Below are positions 19,279 to 28,183 of a DNA stretch of 50,988 nt, one piece after another. The stretch is from assembly GCA_025966225.1 (NCBI GenBank), contig JAOPVI010000261.1:1-50988 (forward strand), given 5' to 3'. Origin of the DNA: Mycobacterium sp. Lineage in GTDB: Bacteria > Actinomycetota > Actinomycetes > Mycobacteriales > Mycobacteriaceae. A program made the translations under genes and the position numbers. How positions within the stretch are numbered: position 1 is the stretch's first letter; each line of letters begins with the position of its first letter. Under the pieces are notes generated by a model. It was not told the DNA's origin. It saw nothing but the letters and a program-made list of their open reading frames with translations, and did not search any database.

Positions 19279-20378
19279 GCAGTCGGCATCGCGACGCAGT
19301 CCGCACCGCCCGCAGCGTCGTCGTCAAGGTTGGCACCACCGCTCTGACCACGGCGACGGGCATGTTCGACGCAGGCCGGCTGGCTACGCTGGCCGACGCC
19401 ATCGAGGCGCGCATGAAGGCTGGCTCGGACGTCGTGATCGTGTCGTCGGGCGCCATCGCCGCGGGCATCGAGCCGCTCGGGCTGACGCGGCGACCCACCG
19501 ACCTTGCGACGAAACAGGCCGCGGCTAGCGTCGGCCAGGTGGCCCTCGTCAACGCCTGGAGCGCGGCCTTCGGCCGGTATGACCGCACGGTCGGCCAGGT
19601 CCTGTTGACCGCACACGACATCTCGATGCGGGTGCAGCACACCAACGCTCAGCGCACGCTGGACCGGCTGCGCGCGCTGCACGCCGTGGCGATCGTCAAC
19701 GAGAATGACACCGTGGCGACCAATGAGATCCGATTCGGCGACAACGATCGGCTTTCGGCGCTGGTAGCACATTTGGTGGGCGCTGATGCGCTGGTGCTGT
19801 TGAGTGACATCGACGGCCTATACGACTCGGATCCGCGGAAGTCCGGCGCGCGCTTCATCTCCGAGGTCGACGGACCCGATGCCCTCGTCGGGGTGGTCGC
19901 CGGGGGCGGGAGCAGACTCGGCACCGGCGGCATGGCCTCCAAGCTGTCGTCGGCGCTGCTGGCGGCCGACGCGGGCGTGCCGGTGTTGCTGGCCGCGGCC
20001 GAGGAGGCCGGTCGCGCGCTCCTCGATGCGTCGGTGGGAACCGTGTTCGCACCGCGGCCCGAACGGATGTCCGCGCGGCGGTTCTGGGTCCGGTACGCCG
20101 CGGAGTCCGCAGGCGCCCTGACGCTCGACGACGGCGCCGTCCGCGCCGTCGTCGAACGGCGACGGTCGCTGTTGCCCGCCGGGATCATCGCGGTCTCCGG
20201 CAAGTTCCACGGTGGCGACGTGGTCGAACTCAGCGGGCCGGACGCCGTGACGGTGGCCCGTGGCGTGGTGGCCTACGACGCCGCCGAACTGGCCACGATG
20301 ATCGGTCGCTCGACCTCCGACCTGCCCGCCGAGATGCGTCGCCCCGCAGTGCACGCCGACGACCTGGTAGCGGTCTAG
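19275..20378 (+). CDS. proB: Glutamate 5-kinase
   Basis: 367 residues, first step of proline synthesis (ATP-dependent phosphorylation of glutamate). The amino acid kinase domain starts with [12 protein letters not shown] and includes [35 protein letters not shown] and GTGGMASKL. The C-terminal PUA domain (from about residue 275) contains [19 protein letters not shown]. The atg at 19275 overlaps the obgE stop by four bases, so the two are translationally coupled. The partner proA is 10 kb away at 30787, as these genes are also separated in M. tuberculosis. The stop tag overlaps head-on with the stop of the TetR gene. Confidence 0.97.
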   Translation: MSSRHRDAVRTARSVVVKVGTTALTTATGMFDAGRLATLADAIEARMKAGSDVVIVSSGAIAAGIEPLGLTRRPTDLATKQAAASVGQVALVNAWSAAFGRYDRTVGQVLLTAHDISMRVQHTNAQRTLDRLRALHAVAIVNENDTVATNEIRFGDNDRLSALVAHLVGADALVLLSDIDGLYDSDPRKSGARFISEVDGPDALVGVVAGGGSRLGTGGMASKLSSALLAADAGVPVLLAAAEEAGRALLDASVGTVFAPRPERMSARRFWVRYAAESAGALTLDDGAVRAVVERRRSLLPAGIIAVSGKFHGGDVVELSGPDAVTVARGVVAYDAAELATMIGRSTSDLPAEMRRPAVHADDLVAV

Positions 20379-21004
20379 GGCGCCTCGAGATAGAGCGCAC
20401 CCCAGACGATCTGGGTCAGGGTCGCGGCCATCTCGGCGTCATAGGACTCGGGCCGGCCAGGCAGATTCTGCTGGCAGGTCCGTTCGGCCATCCAGGTGAG
20501 CGTGCTGGCCGCCGTCGCCGCCGACAACTCCGGGCGGATGAAGCCGTCCGCTTGGCCCTCTTCGATGACCGCGGCAAGCCGGCCCGCGATCGCGGTGAGG
20601 ATCTCGCGGTAGGTGGTACCGACCTGCGGGTCGTAGGCGGCCATCTCGCTCAGTGCGACCAGCAGGGGTTGGTGACGTCGGTAGCTAGCGACCAGACCGT
20701 CCATCGCGGCCCGGACGTCGGCGGGGTCACGGCGTCGCGACACGCTCCACCAAAGGTCTGCGGCGTTGGCGAGATCGGCGAATACCTGGCCGGTCAGGCG
20801 GCTTAGCAGGTCGCCCTTGTCCTGGAAGTAGATGTAGAAGCTGGCGCGGGAGATCCCGGCCTCGGTGGCAAGCCGGTCGACGCTGAGCTCGGTGAAGCTG
20901 GCCCCGTCGGCCATCAGGCGTTCGGTGGCGTCGAGCAGTTGGCGCTCGATCTGCTCGCGCCGCTCCTGGCGCTTGGCCTGGGGCTTCCGGGTTATTGACG
21001 GCAC
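20375..21004 (-). CDS. TetR-family transcriptional regulator
   Basis: 209 residues. The helix-turn-helix lies at residues 40-60 ([21 protein letters not shown]), preceded by a Lys/Arg-rich N-terminus; the remainder is an all-helical ligand-binding domain. The start is GTG at 21004 just before [10 protein letters not shown]. It is divergent from the P450 gene, and the 66-base region between them contains a perfect palindrome at 21038-21054, so the protein most likely represses the P450 gene and itself until a lipophilic substrate binds. Its stop codon overlaps the proB stop on the opposite strand. Confidence 0.9.
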   Translation of the reverse strand: MPSITRKPQAKRQERREQIERQLLDATERLMADGASFTELSVDRLATEAGISRASFYIYFQDKGDLLSRLTGQVFADLANAADLWWSVSRRRDPADVRAAMDGLVASYRRHQPLLVALSEMAAYDPQVGTTYREILTAIAGRLAAVIEEGQADGFIRPELSAATAASTLTWMAERTCQQNLPGRPESYDAEMAATLTQIVWGALYLEAP

Positions 21005-21037
21005 GGAGTCAGCGTATCCGAGTAGGTCACGTCTTGA

Positions 21038-21054
21038 CTAGACATTGTGTCTAG
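21038..21054. promoter_or_regulatory. Operator for the divergent TetR / P450 pair
   Basis: CTAGACATTGTGTCTAG is a perfect palindrome with 7-base arms and a 3-base centre. It lies between TTGACT (21034-21039, possible -35) and TATCGT (21058-21063, -10) of the P450 promoter, where a bound TetR protein would exclude RNA polymerase. Confidence 0.75.
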
Positions 21055-21057
21055 ACT

Positions 21058-21063
21058 TATCGT
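21058..21063 (+). promoter_or_regulatory. -10 hexamer of the P450 gene, leaderless
   Basis: TATCGT fits TANNNT, has TTGACT 18 bases upstream and ends seven bases before the atg at 21071. Confidence 0.55.
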
Positions 21064-21070
21064 CACATTC

Positions 21071-22339
21071 ATGACTGTGTCGCCGCTCACATCGACTTCC
21101 CCGCGTCCGTACGACTCGATTGACCTGTCCTCCCGCGCGTTCTGGTCGACGGGCGCCGCCGTCCGCGAGAAGGACTTCGCGGTGCTGCGCGCCGAACGCC
21201 CGATCAGTTGGCACCCGCCGGTCGAGGACGCGTTGATGCACGACCCGGACGACCACGGCTACTGGGCAGTGACGCGGCATGCCGACATCGTCAACGTGAG
21301 CCGCGACAGCGACACCTTCTTGTCCGGCAAGGGTGTGCTGTTCGAGAACGTGCCGGAGGAACTGTTGGAGGCATCGCAGTCCTTCCTGGCGATGGATCCG
21401 CCGCGGCACACCATGATTCGCAAGGTCGTGCACGCGGCCTTCACACCGCGCCAGGTCCGTCGCATCGAGGATTCGATCAAGTCGAACGCACGCGCCATCG
21501 TCGCCGAACTCCGATGGATGGGCAGCGGGGCCGACTTCGTCGAGCACTGCGCCAAGGAGCTACCGATCCGCACGCTGTCCGACATGGTCGGCATCCCCGA
21601 TTCGGAGCGCGCTCAGGTAGCCGAGGCGGCGGATGCCTTGGTGTCGTGGGGTGACCCGGTCTATCTCGATGGCCGAAACCCGTTGGAGGTGTTGATGGGC
21701 AGCCAGATGTACCTGCACCAGGTCGCCAGGGCACTTGCGGCCGACCGGCGGGAGAATCCTGGTGACGATCTGATCAGTGCCTTGGTACACGCCGAGGTGG
21801 ACGGTGACCGGCTGACCGACGCGGAAGTGGCGGCGTTCTTCGTGCTGCTCTCCGTGGCGGGCAACGACACCACCCGCCAGACCATGAGTCACGCCTTGAA
21901 GGGCCTCACCGACTTCGGCGCTCAGCGCTCCTGGCTGGCGGCCGACTTCGACGACCGCATCGGCGGGGCCGTCGAGGAGTTCGTCCGGTGGGCCACCCCG
22001 GTGATGACCTTCCGCCGGACGGCGGCCACCGATTGCCGACTCGGTGATCAGGACATCGCGGCAGGGGAGAAGGTCGTCATGTTCTATTTGTCGGGGAACT
22101 TCGACGACACCGTATTCGACGCGCCCGAACGTTTCGACCTGAGCCGCACGCCCAATCCGCACCTCGGGTTCGGCGGCGGCGGGCGGCACTTCTGCCTGGG
22201 CGCACACGTGGCGCGGGCTCAGCTGCGGGCGATCTTCGGTGAATTGCTCACGCAGTTGCCCGAGTTCGAGGCGGGCGACCCGAGTTACGTGCCGGGCAAC
22301 TTCATCCACGGCATCCGCTCGATGCCCGTCACCTTCTAG
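21071..22339 (+). CDS. Cytochrome P450
   Basis: About 422 residues, soluble, without a membrane anchor. The I-helix oxygen-activation motif is VAGNDTTRQTMSHA, the K-helix E-x-x-R is EEFVRW, and the heme-binding loop is FGGGGRHFCLGAHVARAQ with Cys375 as iron ligand. DPPRHTMIRKVVHAAFTPRQ is typical of bacterial P450s related to the mycobacterial sterol and lipid hydroxylases, but I do not assign a CYP family or substrate. I chose the atg at 21071 rather than the one at 21047 because the -10 box and TetR operator place transcription there. No ferredoxin gene lies next to it, so electrons must come from a partner elsewhere. Confidence 0.92.
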   Translation: MTVSPLTSTSPRPYDSIDLSSRAFWSTGAAVREKDFAVLRAERPISWHPPVEDALMHDPDDHGYWAVTRHADIVNVSRDSDTFLSGKGVLFENVPEELLEASQSFLAMDPPRHTMIRKVVHAAFTPRQVRRIEDSIKSNARAIVAELRWMGSGADFVEHCAKELPIRTLSDMVGIPDSERAQVAEAADALVSWGDPVYLDGRNPLEVLMGSQMYLHQVARALAADRRENPGDDLISALVHAEVDGDRLTDAEVAAFFVLLSVAGNDTTRQTMSHALKGLTDFGAQRSWLAADFDDRIGGAVEEFVRWATPVMTFRRTAATDCRLGDQDIAAGEKVVMFYLSGNFDDTVFDAPERFDLSRTPNPHLGFGGGGRHFCLGAHVARAQLRAIFGELLTQLPEFEAGDPSYVPGNFIHGIRSMPVTF

Positions 22340-22340
22340 C

Positions 22341-22392
22341 GATTTCGGCGCGATTTCGTTCGCTGGTGGGCGACGGTTAGCGCGCCGAAATC
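22341..22392. terminator. Inverted repeat between convergent P450 and sirtuin genes
   Basis: GATTTCGGCGCG (22341-22352) begins one base after the P450 stop, and its exact complement CGCGCCGAAATC (22381-22392) covers the last codons of the sirtuin gene. The loop is 28 bases. It can serve both converging transcripts, though no U-tract is present. Confidence 0.55.
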
Positions 22393-23213
22393 ACAGGGGT
22401 GAGCTCGTCGGCAAGTAGCACGAGTAACTCCGAGCAACCGCCGTCGACCTTGACGGTCGCCAATTCATCGCCGCGGGTGGGCCCGCGGTTGACAATCGCG
22501 ACGGGCCTGCCCGCCGCGGCGGCATGCCGGACGAACCTCAGCCCGGAGAACACGGTCAGCGACGAGCCCGCGACCAGCAACGCGTCTGCCTCGTCGACCA
22601 GCGAATAGGATTGGGCGACACGCTCTTTCGGTACGTTCTCGCCGAAGTAGACGATGTCGGGCTTGAGCATGCCATCGCATTGCGGGCAGTCCCCGTAGCG
22701 GAACGACGCGGTCTCCTCGACCATCGCGTCCGCATCGGGCGCCACCGCGATGCCGCCGACCTGCTCGGCCCGCTCGACGAAGCCCGGGTTGAGCAGCTCT
22801 AGCTGCTCGGCCAAGTCCGCCCGCGTCATCGTGTGTCCGCATGCCAAACACACCACCTGCGCATACGTGCCGTGCAGATTCACCACCGTCTGACTGCCCG
22901 CCTTGGTGTGCAGCAGGTCGACGTTCTGGGTGATCAACCCCGAGACCACCCCGGCCGCCTCGAGGGTGGCCAGCGCGCGGTGTCCGGCGTTGGGCAGCGT
23001 CGCGTCCATGTGCCGCCAGCCGACGTGGTTGCGCGCCCAGTACCGCTGCCGGAATACCGGATCGGAGGTGAATTGCCGAATGGTCATCGGGTTGCTCGGC
23101 GGGGAGTCCGGTCCGCGATAGTCGGGGATGCCAGAGTCGGTGGACACGCCAGCGCCGGTGAGCACCGCGATGCGCTGACCAGCAAGCACTCTGACCAGTT
23201 CGGGGGCTTCCAC
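22377..23213 (-). CDS. NAD-dependent protein deacylase, Sir2 family
   Basis: 278-residue sirtuin that removes acyl groups from lysines, consuming NAD. The motifs are in order: IAVLTGAGVSTDSGIPDYRG (NAD binding), ITQNVDLLHTKAG, the catalytic His in NLHGTY, zinc cysteines in CLACGH and CPQCDG, KPDIVYFGENVP and AGSSLTVFSGL. The long spacing between the two Cys pairs (about 50 residues) resembles the SIRT4/class II type. The GTG at 23213 is chosen because it gives the family N-terminus and lies seven bases after a TACGCT -10 box. Longer upstream frame is shadow of nadE. This is a second sirtuin type besides cobB known in some mycobacteria; M. tuberculosis lacks it at this place. Confidence 0.9.
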   Translation of the reverse strand: MEAPELVRVLAGQRIAVLTGAGVSTDSGIPDYRGPDSPPSNPMTIRQFTSDPVFRQRYWARNHVGWRHMDATLPNAGHRALATLEAAGVVSGLITQNVDLLHTKAGSQTVVNLHGTYAQVVCLACGHTMTRADLAEQLELLNPGFVERAEQVGGIAVAPDADAMVEETASFRYGDCPQCDGMLKPDIVYFGENVPKERVAQSYSLVDEADALLVAGSSLTVFSGLRFVRHAAAAGRPVAIVNRGPTRGDELATVKVDGGCSELLVLLADELTPVISAR

Positions 23214-23220
23214 GGTGTCC

Positions 23221-23226
23221 AGCGTA
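23221..23226 (-). promoter_or_regulatory. -10 hexamer of the sirtuin gene, leaderless
   Basis: On the minus strand TACGCT (TANNNT) is followed by seven bases and then the GTG start at 23213. It lies only ten bases from the -10 of nadE on the other strand. Confidence 0.5.
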
Positions 23227-23236
23227 GGCGGCCTGC

Positions 23237-23242
23237 GACAAT
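23237..23242 (+). promoter_or_regulatory. -10 hexamer of nadE, leaderless
   Basis: GACAAT ends six bases before the GTG start of nadE at 23249. It deviates from TANNNT in the first base only. Confidence 0.4.
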
Positions 23243-23248
23243 TGAGCC

Positions 23249-25291
23249 GTGGACTTCTTCTCCGCCTACCGGCACGGGTTCGTGCGGGTGGCCGCGTGCA
23301 CTCACCACACCACGCTGGCCGACCCCGCGGCCAACGCCGAATCGGTGCTGCGCATGGCCCGCGAATGCCACGATGACGGCGTCGCACTGGCGCTTTTCCC
23401 GGAGTTGACGTTGTCCGGCTACTCCATCGAGGACATCCTCCTGCAGGACGGCTTGCTCGACGGCGTCGAGCGGGCCGTGGCCGATGTCGTCGCGGCCTCG
23501 CGGGGTCTGCTTCCGGTGCTGGTCGTCGGCGCGCCGCTGCGCCACCGCAACCGCATCTACAACACCGCGTTGGTGATCCACCGTGGGACGGTGCTCGGCG
23601 TGGTGCCGAAGTCCTACCTGCCCACCTATCGCGAGTTCTACGAACGCAGGCAGCTGGCACCTGGCGACGACGTGCGCGGCAGCATCCGCATCGCCGGTGC
23701 AGAGGTTCCGTTCGGGCCCGACCTGTTGTTCGCCGCCAGCGATCTGCCGAACTTCGTCCTGCACGTCGAGGTGTGCGAGGACATGTGGGTGCCGATTCCG
23801 CCGAGCGCCGAGGCGGCCCTGGCGGGGGCGACGGTGTTGGCCAACCTCTCCGGCAGCCCCATCACGATCGGGCGGGCCGACGACCGCAAGCTGCTGGCCC
23901 GCTCCGCGTCCTCGCGCTGCCTGGCGGCCTACCTCTACGCGGCGGGCGGCGAGGGCGAATCGACCACCGACCTGGCCTGGGATGGCCAGACGATGATCTA
24001 CGAGAACGGCACGCTGCTGGCCGAATCCGAGCGCTTCCCCAAGGGCGAGCGGCGCTCGGTCGCCGACGTCGACACCGAACTGCTTCGGGCGGAACGCATC
24101 CGCATGGGCACGTTCGACGACAACCGTCGCACCCACGCGGCCCGCACCGACGGGTTCCGGCGCATCGAGTTCGTCGTCGATCCACCGTCCGGCGACATCG
24201 GATTGCGCCGCGAGGTCGAGCGGTTCCCGTTCGTTCCAGCGGATCCCGAACGCCTGCAACAGGATTGCTACGAGGCGTACAGCATCCAGGTCTCCGGATT
24301 GGAGCAACGGCTCCGCGCGCTCAACTATCCGAAGGTCGTCATCGGCGTCTCGGGGGGTCTTGACTCGACGCACGCGCTGATCGTCGCCGCCCGCGCGATG
24401 GACCGGGAAGGCCGGCTGCGCAGCGACATTCTCGCGTTCACCCTGCCGGGATTCGCCACGGGTGACCGCACCAAGGGCAACGCCATCGCACTCGCCAAGG
24501 CGCTGGGTGTGACGTTCGAAGAACTCGACATCCGCGACACCGCCAAGCTGATGCTCACCGAAATGTGCCATCCGTTCGCGCGGGGCGAGCAGGTCTACGA
24601 CGTGACCTTTGAGAACGTGCAGGCCGGACTGCGCACCGACTACCTCTTCCGGCTGGCCAATCAGCGCGGCGGCATCGTCTTGGGCACCGGCGACCTGTCC
24701 GAACTGGCGCTGGGTTGGTCGACCTATGGTGTCGGCGACCAGATGTCGCACTACAACGTCAACGGCGGCGTGCCGAAGACACTCATCCAACACCTGATCA
24801 GGTGGGTCATCGCCGACGGGCAGTTCGGCAACGAGGTGAACACCGTGCTTCAGTCGGTGGTGGAAACGGAGATCACGCCGGAACTCGTGCCCGTCGGCGA
24901 GGATGAGGAGATCCAGAGCAGCGAGGCGAAGGTGGGACCTTATGTGCTGCAGGATTTCTCGTTGTACCAGGTGCTGCGCTGGGGATTCCGGCCCTCCAAG
25001 GTGGCGTTCTTGGCGTGGCACGCGTGGCGCGATGCGGAGTCCGGCGACTGGCCGACCGGATACCCGTTGGACAAGCGACCGGCCTACTCGCTCAAGGAGA
25101 TTCGGCACTGGCTGACCGTCTTCGTGCAGCGGTTCTATTCGTTCAGCCAGTTCAAGCGGTCGGCGCTGCCGAACGGTCCCAAGGTGTCCTCAGGTGGCGC
25201 GCTGTCGCCGCGCGGCGACTGGCGCGCGCCGTCGGACATGTCGGCCAGGGTGTGGCTCGACGAGATCGAGCGCGAGGTGCCGGAGGGCTGA
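23249..25291 (+). CDS. nadE: Glutamine-dependent NAD+ synthetase
   Basis: 680 residues. It converts nicotinate adenine dinucleotide to NAD with ATP, taking ammonia from glutamine. The N-terminal nitrilase-fold glutaminase has its Glu-Lys-Cys triad: Glu52 in [10 protein letters not shown], the Lys in [11 protein letters not shown] and Cys176 in VEVCEDMW, the same numbering as M. tuberculosis NadE. The C-terminal synthetase domain has the pyrophosphatase loop [17 protein letters not shown] near residue 365, then [17 protein letters not shown]. The start is GTG at 23249. It is divergent from the sirtuin gene over 35 bases, which places NAD production and NAD consumption under one very short shared control region. 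Confidence 0.97.
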   Translation: MDFFSAYRHGFVRVAACTHHTTLADPAANAESVLRMARECHDDGVALALFPELTLSGYSIEDILLQDGLLDGVERAVADVVAASRGLLPVLVVGAPLRHRNRIYNTALVIHRGTVLGVVPKSYLPTYREFYERRQLAPGDDVRGSIRIAGAEVPFGPDLLFAASDLPNFVLHVEVCEDMWVPIPPSAEAALAGATVLANLSGSPITIGRADDRKLLARSASSRCLAAYLYAAGGEGESTTDLAWDGQTMIYENGTLLAESERFPKGERRSVADVDTELLRAERIRMGTFDDNRRTHAARTDGFRRIEFVVDPPSGDIGLRREVERFPFVPADPERLQQDCYEAYSIQVSGLEQRLRALNYPKVVIGVSGGLDSTHALIVAARAMDREGRLRSDILAFTLPGFATGDRTKGNAIALAKALGVTFEELDIRDTAKLMLTEMCHPFARGEQVYDVTFENVQAGLRTDYLFRLANQRGGIVLGTGDLSELALGWSTYGVGDQMSHYNVNGGVPKTLIQHLIRWVIADGQFGNEVNTVLQSVVETEITPELVPVGEDEEIQSSEAKVGPYVLQDFSLYQVLRWGFRPSKVAFLAWHAWRDAESGDWPTGYPLDKRPAYSLKEIRHWLTVFVQRFYSFSQFKRSALPNGPKVSSGGALSPRGDWRAPSDMSARVWLDEIEREVPEG

Positions 25292-25295
25292 AGCT

Positions 25296-26300
25296 TCAGT
25301 TGTCGTCGTTGAACACGGAGTCGATGACGAAGCCGAGCGCGCCCCCGAGCAATCCCCCGAGGGCGCCTCGACCAACCGATTGTCCGAACAGTCCGGATTG
25401 CTGGCCGCCTGAGCCCCACGAGGTTACGGTCGCGCCGGAGTGCTGGTACACCGCTCCCGTGTGCTCGGGACGTTCGAACACCGACTTGACGGCCACCCGG
25501 CCCGGTCCCTGCAAGGCCAGCCAGGTCGTCTTGGCCTGCCACCTCGCCGAGCTGTACCAGTACGCACCGCCAGGGTATTCGAAGTGCAGGAACATGGAGA
25601 CGCTCTCGTCCTTCCAGACCAGCGCGCCGGGTTGGATCAGAATGCGTTCGTCGGCACCCAAGTCTCGGATGAACGTGTTGCCAGGGGCATGCAGGAGCAA
25701 GAGCCCGTTGCCGCCGACGGCTGAGAACCGGTCCAGCGTCTGGCCGACCGGATAATGCCACTCCGTCTCGTCGCCGTCCCGTGTGGTGAACCACACGCTG
25801 GCGTTCTGCCAGTCGTATTGGACATTGCCCGTCGCCACCAGGAAGCAGTGCTCGACCACGTCGATGACCCGTCCTGGCGCGAGCGGCACGGCGAGCGTCT
25901 CACCCGGCTCGCTGGCGCTGAAGGCAATGTTCCCTGGGCCCTTCGCCCACATCATCACTAGCGGCAGCCCGGCGCGCAGCCGCTTCCAGCCGCCCTTCAT
26001 GGGGAGGTTGTTCAGGGTGACGTTCAGATCGGTGTGTAGCAGCGCGTGGTGAGCGAACCACACCCAGTCGTCGTCGTGCAGCGACATCTCGGCCACCGGC
26101 ACGTAGGTACCGGTGATCTGGCAGGTGGACTGCCCGAAGCGAATGTGTGCCATGTCGCGGATCGGCGGCTGTTCCAGCCAGCCGGAATCCGTGACCCGGA
26201 GGGCGACGTCGACTGGCGCACCGCAGAATTGGCAGGTCTGGCCGGTGCCCTCGCTGGACATTCGGCAAAACGGGCAGGTGTAGGCGGCTGGTGTCGACAT
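25296..26300 (-). CDS. AIM24-family protein with N-terminal zinc ribbon (copy 1)
   Basis: 334 residues. A short zinc ribbon (CPFC and CQFC, residues about 9-30) is followed by the double-barrel AIM24/TIGR00266 domain (DMAHIRFGQSTCQI to about residue 280). A Gly-rich C-terminus then holds a short hydrophobic segment (GALGGLLGGALGFVIDSVF) that may contact membrane. AIM24 proteins are of unknown biochemical role; the mitochondrial member affects inner membrane organisation. The start is atg at 26300. Seven bases separate it from the upstream paralogue, so the two form an operon. The paralogue is shorter and lacks the Gly-rich tail. It ends four bases beyond the nadE stop, tail to tail. Confidence 0.85.
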   Translation of the reverse strand: MSTPAAYTCPFCRMSSEGTGQTCQFCGAPVDVALRVTDSGWLEQPPIRDMAHIRFGQSTCQITGTYVPVAEMSLHDDDWVWFAHHALLHTDLNVTLNNLPMKGGWKRLRAGLPLVMMWAKGPGNIAFSASEPGETLAVPLAPGRVIDVVEHCFLVATGNVQYDWQNASVWFTTRDGDETEWHYPVGQTLDRFSAVGGNGLLLLHAPGNTFIRDLGADERILIQPGALVWKDESVSMFLHFEYPGGAYWYSSARWQAKTTWLALQGPGRVAVKSVFERPEHTGAVYQHSGATVTSWGSGGQQSGLFGQSVGRGALGGLLGGALGFVIDSVFNDDN

Positions 26301-26307
26301 GGCAGCT

Positions 26308-27102
26308 CTAATCCGATCCGTGGTGGACGTACATGGATTGGATTCCGACGCGGCCGGGTCCCGTCATCTCGGCCAGATACATACTGCGGCCCAACAGCCC
26401 GGTCTTGACGTTGAGCTTGACCGAGTTCATCGTCACCGACGAGTCCTTGTACAGAAAGCCGCCGGGCTCGACCTGAATCTTCTCGCCCGGCTGCAGTGTC
26501 TTCTGGAACACGTTTCCGTAGCCGTGCAGAAGGAGCAGCCCGGGCCACTGTTGGGTGATGAAGCGGTCCATGTACATGCCTCCGCCGCCGTGCAACACAT
26601 TGGCGAACCCGAGCCGCACGAACGAGTAGGTCAACGTGTGCGTCCCGGCGAGGAAGGCATGCTCGCGCACGTCGATTTCCATCGACGGGTGCAGCGGTAG
26701 CACAACGACCTCTCCAGTCGCGTCGCGGGACAACGCAATTCGGCCCGGGCCGTGGGCTACCGTCACGATGTGCGGCATACCACCGAGCATGCGTTTGAGG
26801 CCACCGCCGGTATTGAGCGCCGAGACTGGCACATTGGGCTCTTTCCAGAGCATCACGTGGTGCTCGAAGAACACCGCGTCCCCTGCGGCCAGCGCCAGCT
26901 CGGCGACCGGGACGATCTCGCCCTCGATCTGGCAGGTCGAGTTCGAGAACCGGAACTCCGTCATGTCCCGCAGGCGGGGTGCTTCGGCCCAACCGGAGTC
27001 GCTGACGAGGTTCTTCACGTCCAACGGCGCACCGCACGCCGCGCAGCTGGTTCGCCCCGGTTCGTTCTGGACCCGACACCATTGACATTCAATGCGTTCC
27101 AT
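26308..27102 (-). CDS. AIM24-family protein with N-terminal zinc ribbon (copy 2)
   Basis: 264 residues. It opens with MERIECQWCRVQN and CAACGAPLDV, a four-cysteine zinc ribbon, then DSGWAEAPRLRDMTEFRFSN, which parallels DSGWLEQPPIRDMAHIRFGQ in the neighbouring protein. The rest is the AIM24 beta domain (GGMYMDRFITQQWPGLLLLH, QVEPGGFLYKDSSVTM). The atg at 27102 is chosen because AGGGGACG lies upstream; the open frame extends further but that part is low-complexity. The pair clearly arose by duplication. The ribbon suggests binding to a partner or nucleic acid; this is inference. Confidence 0.85.
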   Translation of the reverse strand: MERIECQWCRVQNEPGRTSCAACGAPLDVKNLVSDSGWAEAPRLRDMTEFRFSNSTCQIEGEIVPVAELALAAGDAVFFEHHVMLWKEPNVPVSALNTGGGLKRMLGGMPHIVTVAHGPGRIALSRDATGEVVVLPLHPSMEIDVREHAFLAGTHTLTYSFVRLGFANVLHGGGGMYMDRFITQQWPGLLLLHGYGNVFQKTLQPGEKIQVEPGGFLYKDSSVTMNSVKLNVKTGLLGRSMYLAEMTGPGRVGIQSMYVHHGSD

Positions 27103-27315
27103 CGACGTCCCCTTCGCCTGGTGATGCCAGTTACCGCCGCCGCCAGGCGTCCGGAAAATCGTACGTCGACGGACCGGGTTTCTCGCGGCTTTCTGATTTG
27201 CGGACGGCGCGGCCGGGGGGCTTGATGGCGGTGAAATATGTGGTGAGACCGAGCAGCCGAGCTTTCTGCCCAATGACTGATGAGTAGCTGTGGATGTGGT
27301 GTGAGGCTCGCGTGG

Positions 27316-28118
27316 CTAGCGCTCGTGCACCCCGGTGAGCGTGCCGCGCGCCAGCACCTGTCCGGAGGCTGCTGCGAGCACCGCCTTGACCGACGTTGCG
27401 ACACCGGCTCCCGTCATGTAGGCCGCGACATGGCCGGTGCGTTTGGCCAACTGTGCGGAAATACCGTCGAAGACGCCTGGAGCGACGAGGCCTCGAACTG
27501 CGCGGCCATCAGGCCTGCCGACTGCGTGCCCGCGAGGCCGAGCGCGTCCTCCAGTTGTGCGGGGGTCAGGCCCCGCAGCTTGCCGGAGGCCATTGCGGCG
27601 CTGTGTGTGCCGAAGACGGGGCCGGAATGCCAACCACGGTCGAGCATCTGGGCACCGTGCAACGTGTAGCCGACGCGCGGACCCACCTCGAAGCCGGTGA
27701 TCGCCGCGAGCAGAAAGTCGGCGCCGTTGGTTGGCGTCGACCGAATCGACGCGGTCGAGAGCAGTGCGGGGATGAGTAGCGAGCAACTGTGCAGTGGGGC
27801 AAGCGGATGGAAGTCGTCGAGTTCGAAGCCTTGGATGAACGTGCCGTTCAGCACCGCGGCCGCCGGCGCGCTGCTGGTGCGTCCGGTGCCGATGACGACC
27901 GTGTCGCCTCGGCCCTCCAGATCGAGCACGCCCTCGGTGGCGACCCGTGACCACGGCAGGCCCGCCCCGATCAGTGCGCACCCGATGCCGTCGAGCAACA
28001 GGTGCTTGGCCCGTTCGCGGACCAGGTCAGGGACGTCGGCCAGGTCGAAATCAGCCACCCAGTGGGCGAGTGCGCCGGTCGGCCCCTGCGGGTCGGTGGC
28101 GGCGAGAACGTCGTCCAT
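27316..28118 (-). pseudogene. Decayed MmgE/PrpD gene fused out of frame to an isocitrate lyase/PEP mutase remnant
   Basis: From the atg at 28118 (AAGGGGA upstream) about 209 residues read as the N-terminal half of a MmgE/PrpD (2-methylcitrate dehydratase-like) protein: LLLDGIGCALIGAG, NGTFIQGFELDDFHPLAPLHS and LRGLTPAQLEDALGLAGTQS. After AGLMAAQFEA, near 27490, similarity stops and the frame ends at 27414. In another frame, the following bases encode LVAPGVFDGISAQLAKRTGH and AAYMTGAGVATSV, the N-terminal part of an isocitrate lyase/PEP mutase-family enzyme. From about 27387 to 27316 comes a short unassigned end (QVLARGTLTGVHER). A normal PrpD has about 450 residues. I infer internal deletions that joined pieces of a former PrpD-PrpB-like operon. 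Confidence 0.7.
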
Positions 28119-28134
28119 CTCGGTTCCCCTTATC

Positions 28135-28158
28135 AGTTGTACTATACATATAACAACT
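28135..28158. promoter_or_regulatory. Putative GntR operator in the divergent promoter
   Basis: AGTTGT (28135-28140) and ACAACT (28153-28158) are inverted arms, and inside lies TGTACTATACA (28138-28148), itself an inverted repeat of the GT/AC type bound by GntR regulators. The segment is AT-rich, unlike its surroundings, and lies between the PrpD pseudogene and the GntR gene. Confidence 0.5.
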
Positions 28159-28183
28159 CAATCGACGCCTGGCAAGCTCAGAG

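Noticed and set aside
23084-25108. 674-codon minus-strand frame opposite nadE
   Set aside because: Shadow of nadE; composition is typical of antisense GC-rich frames.
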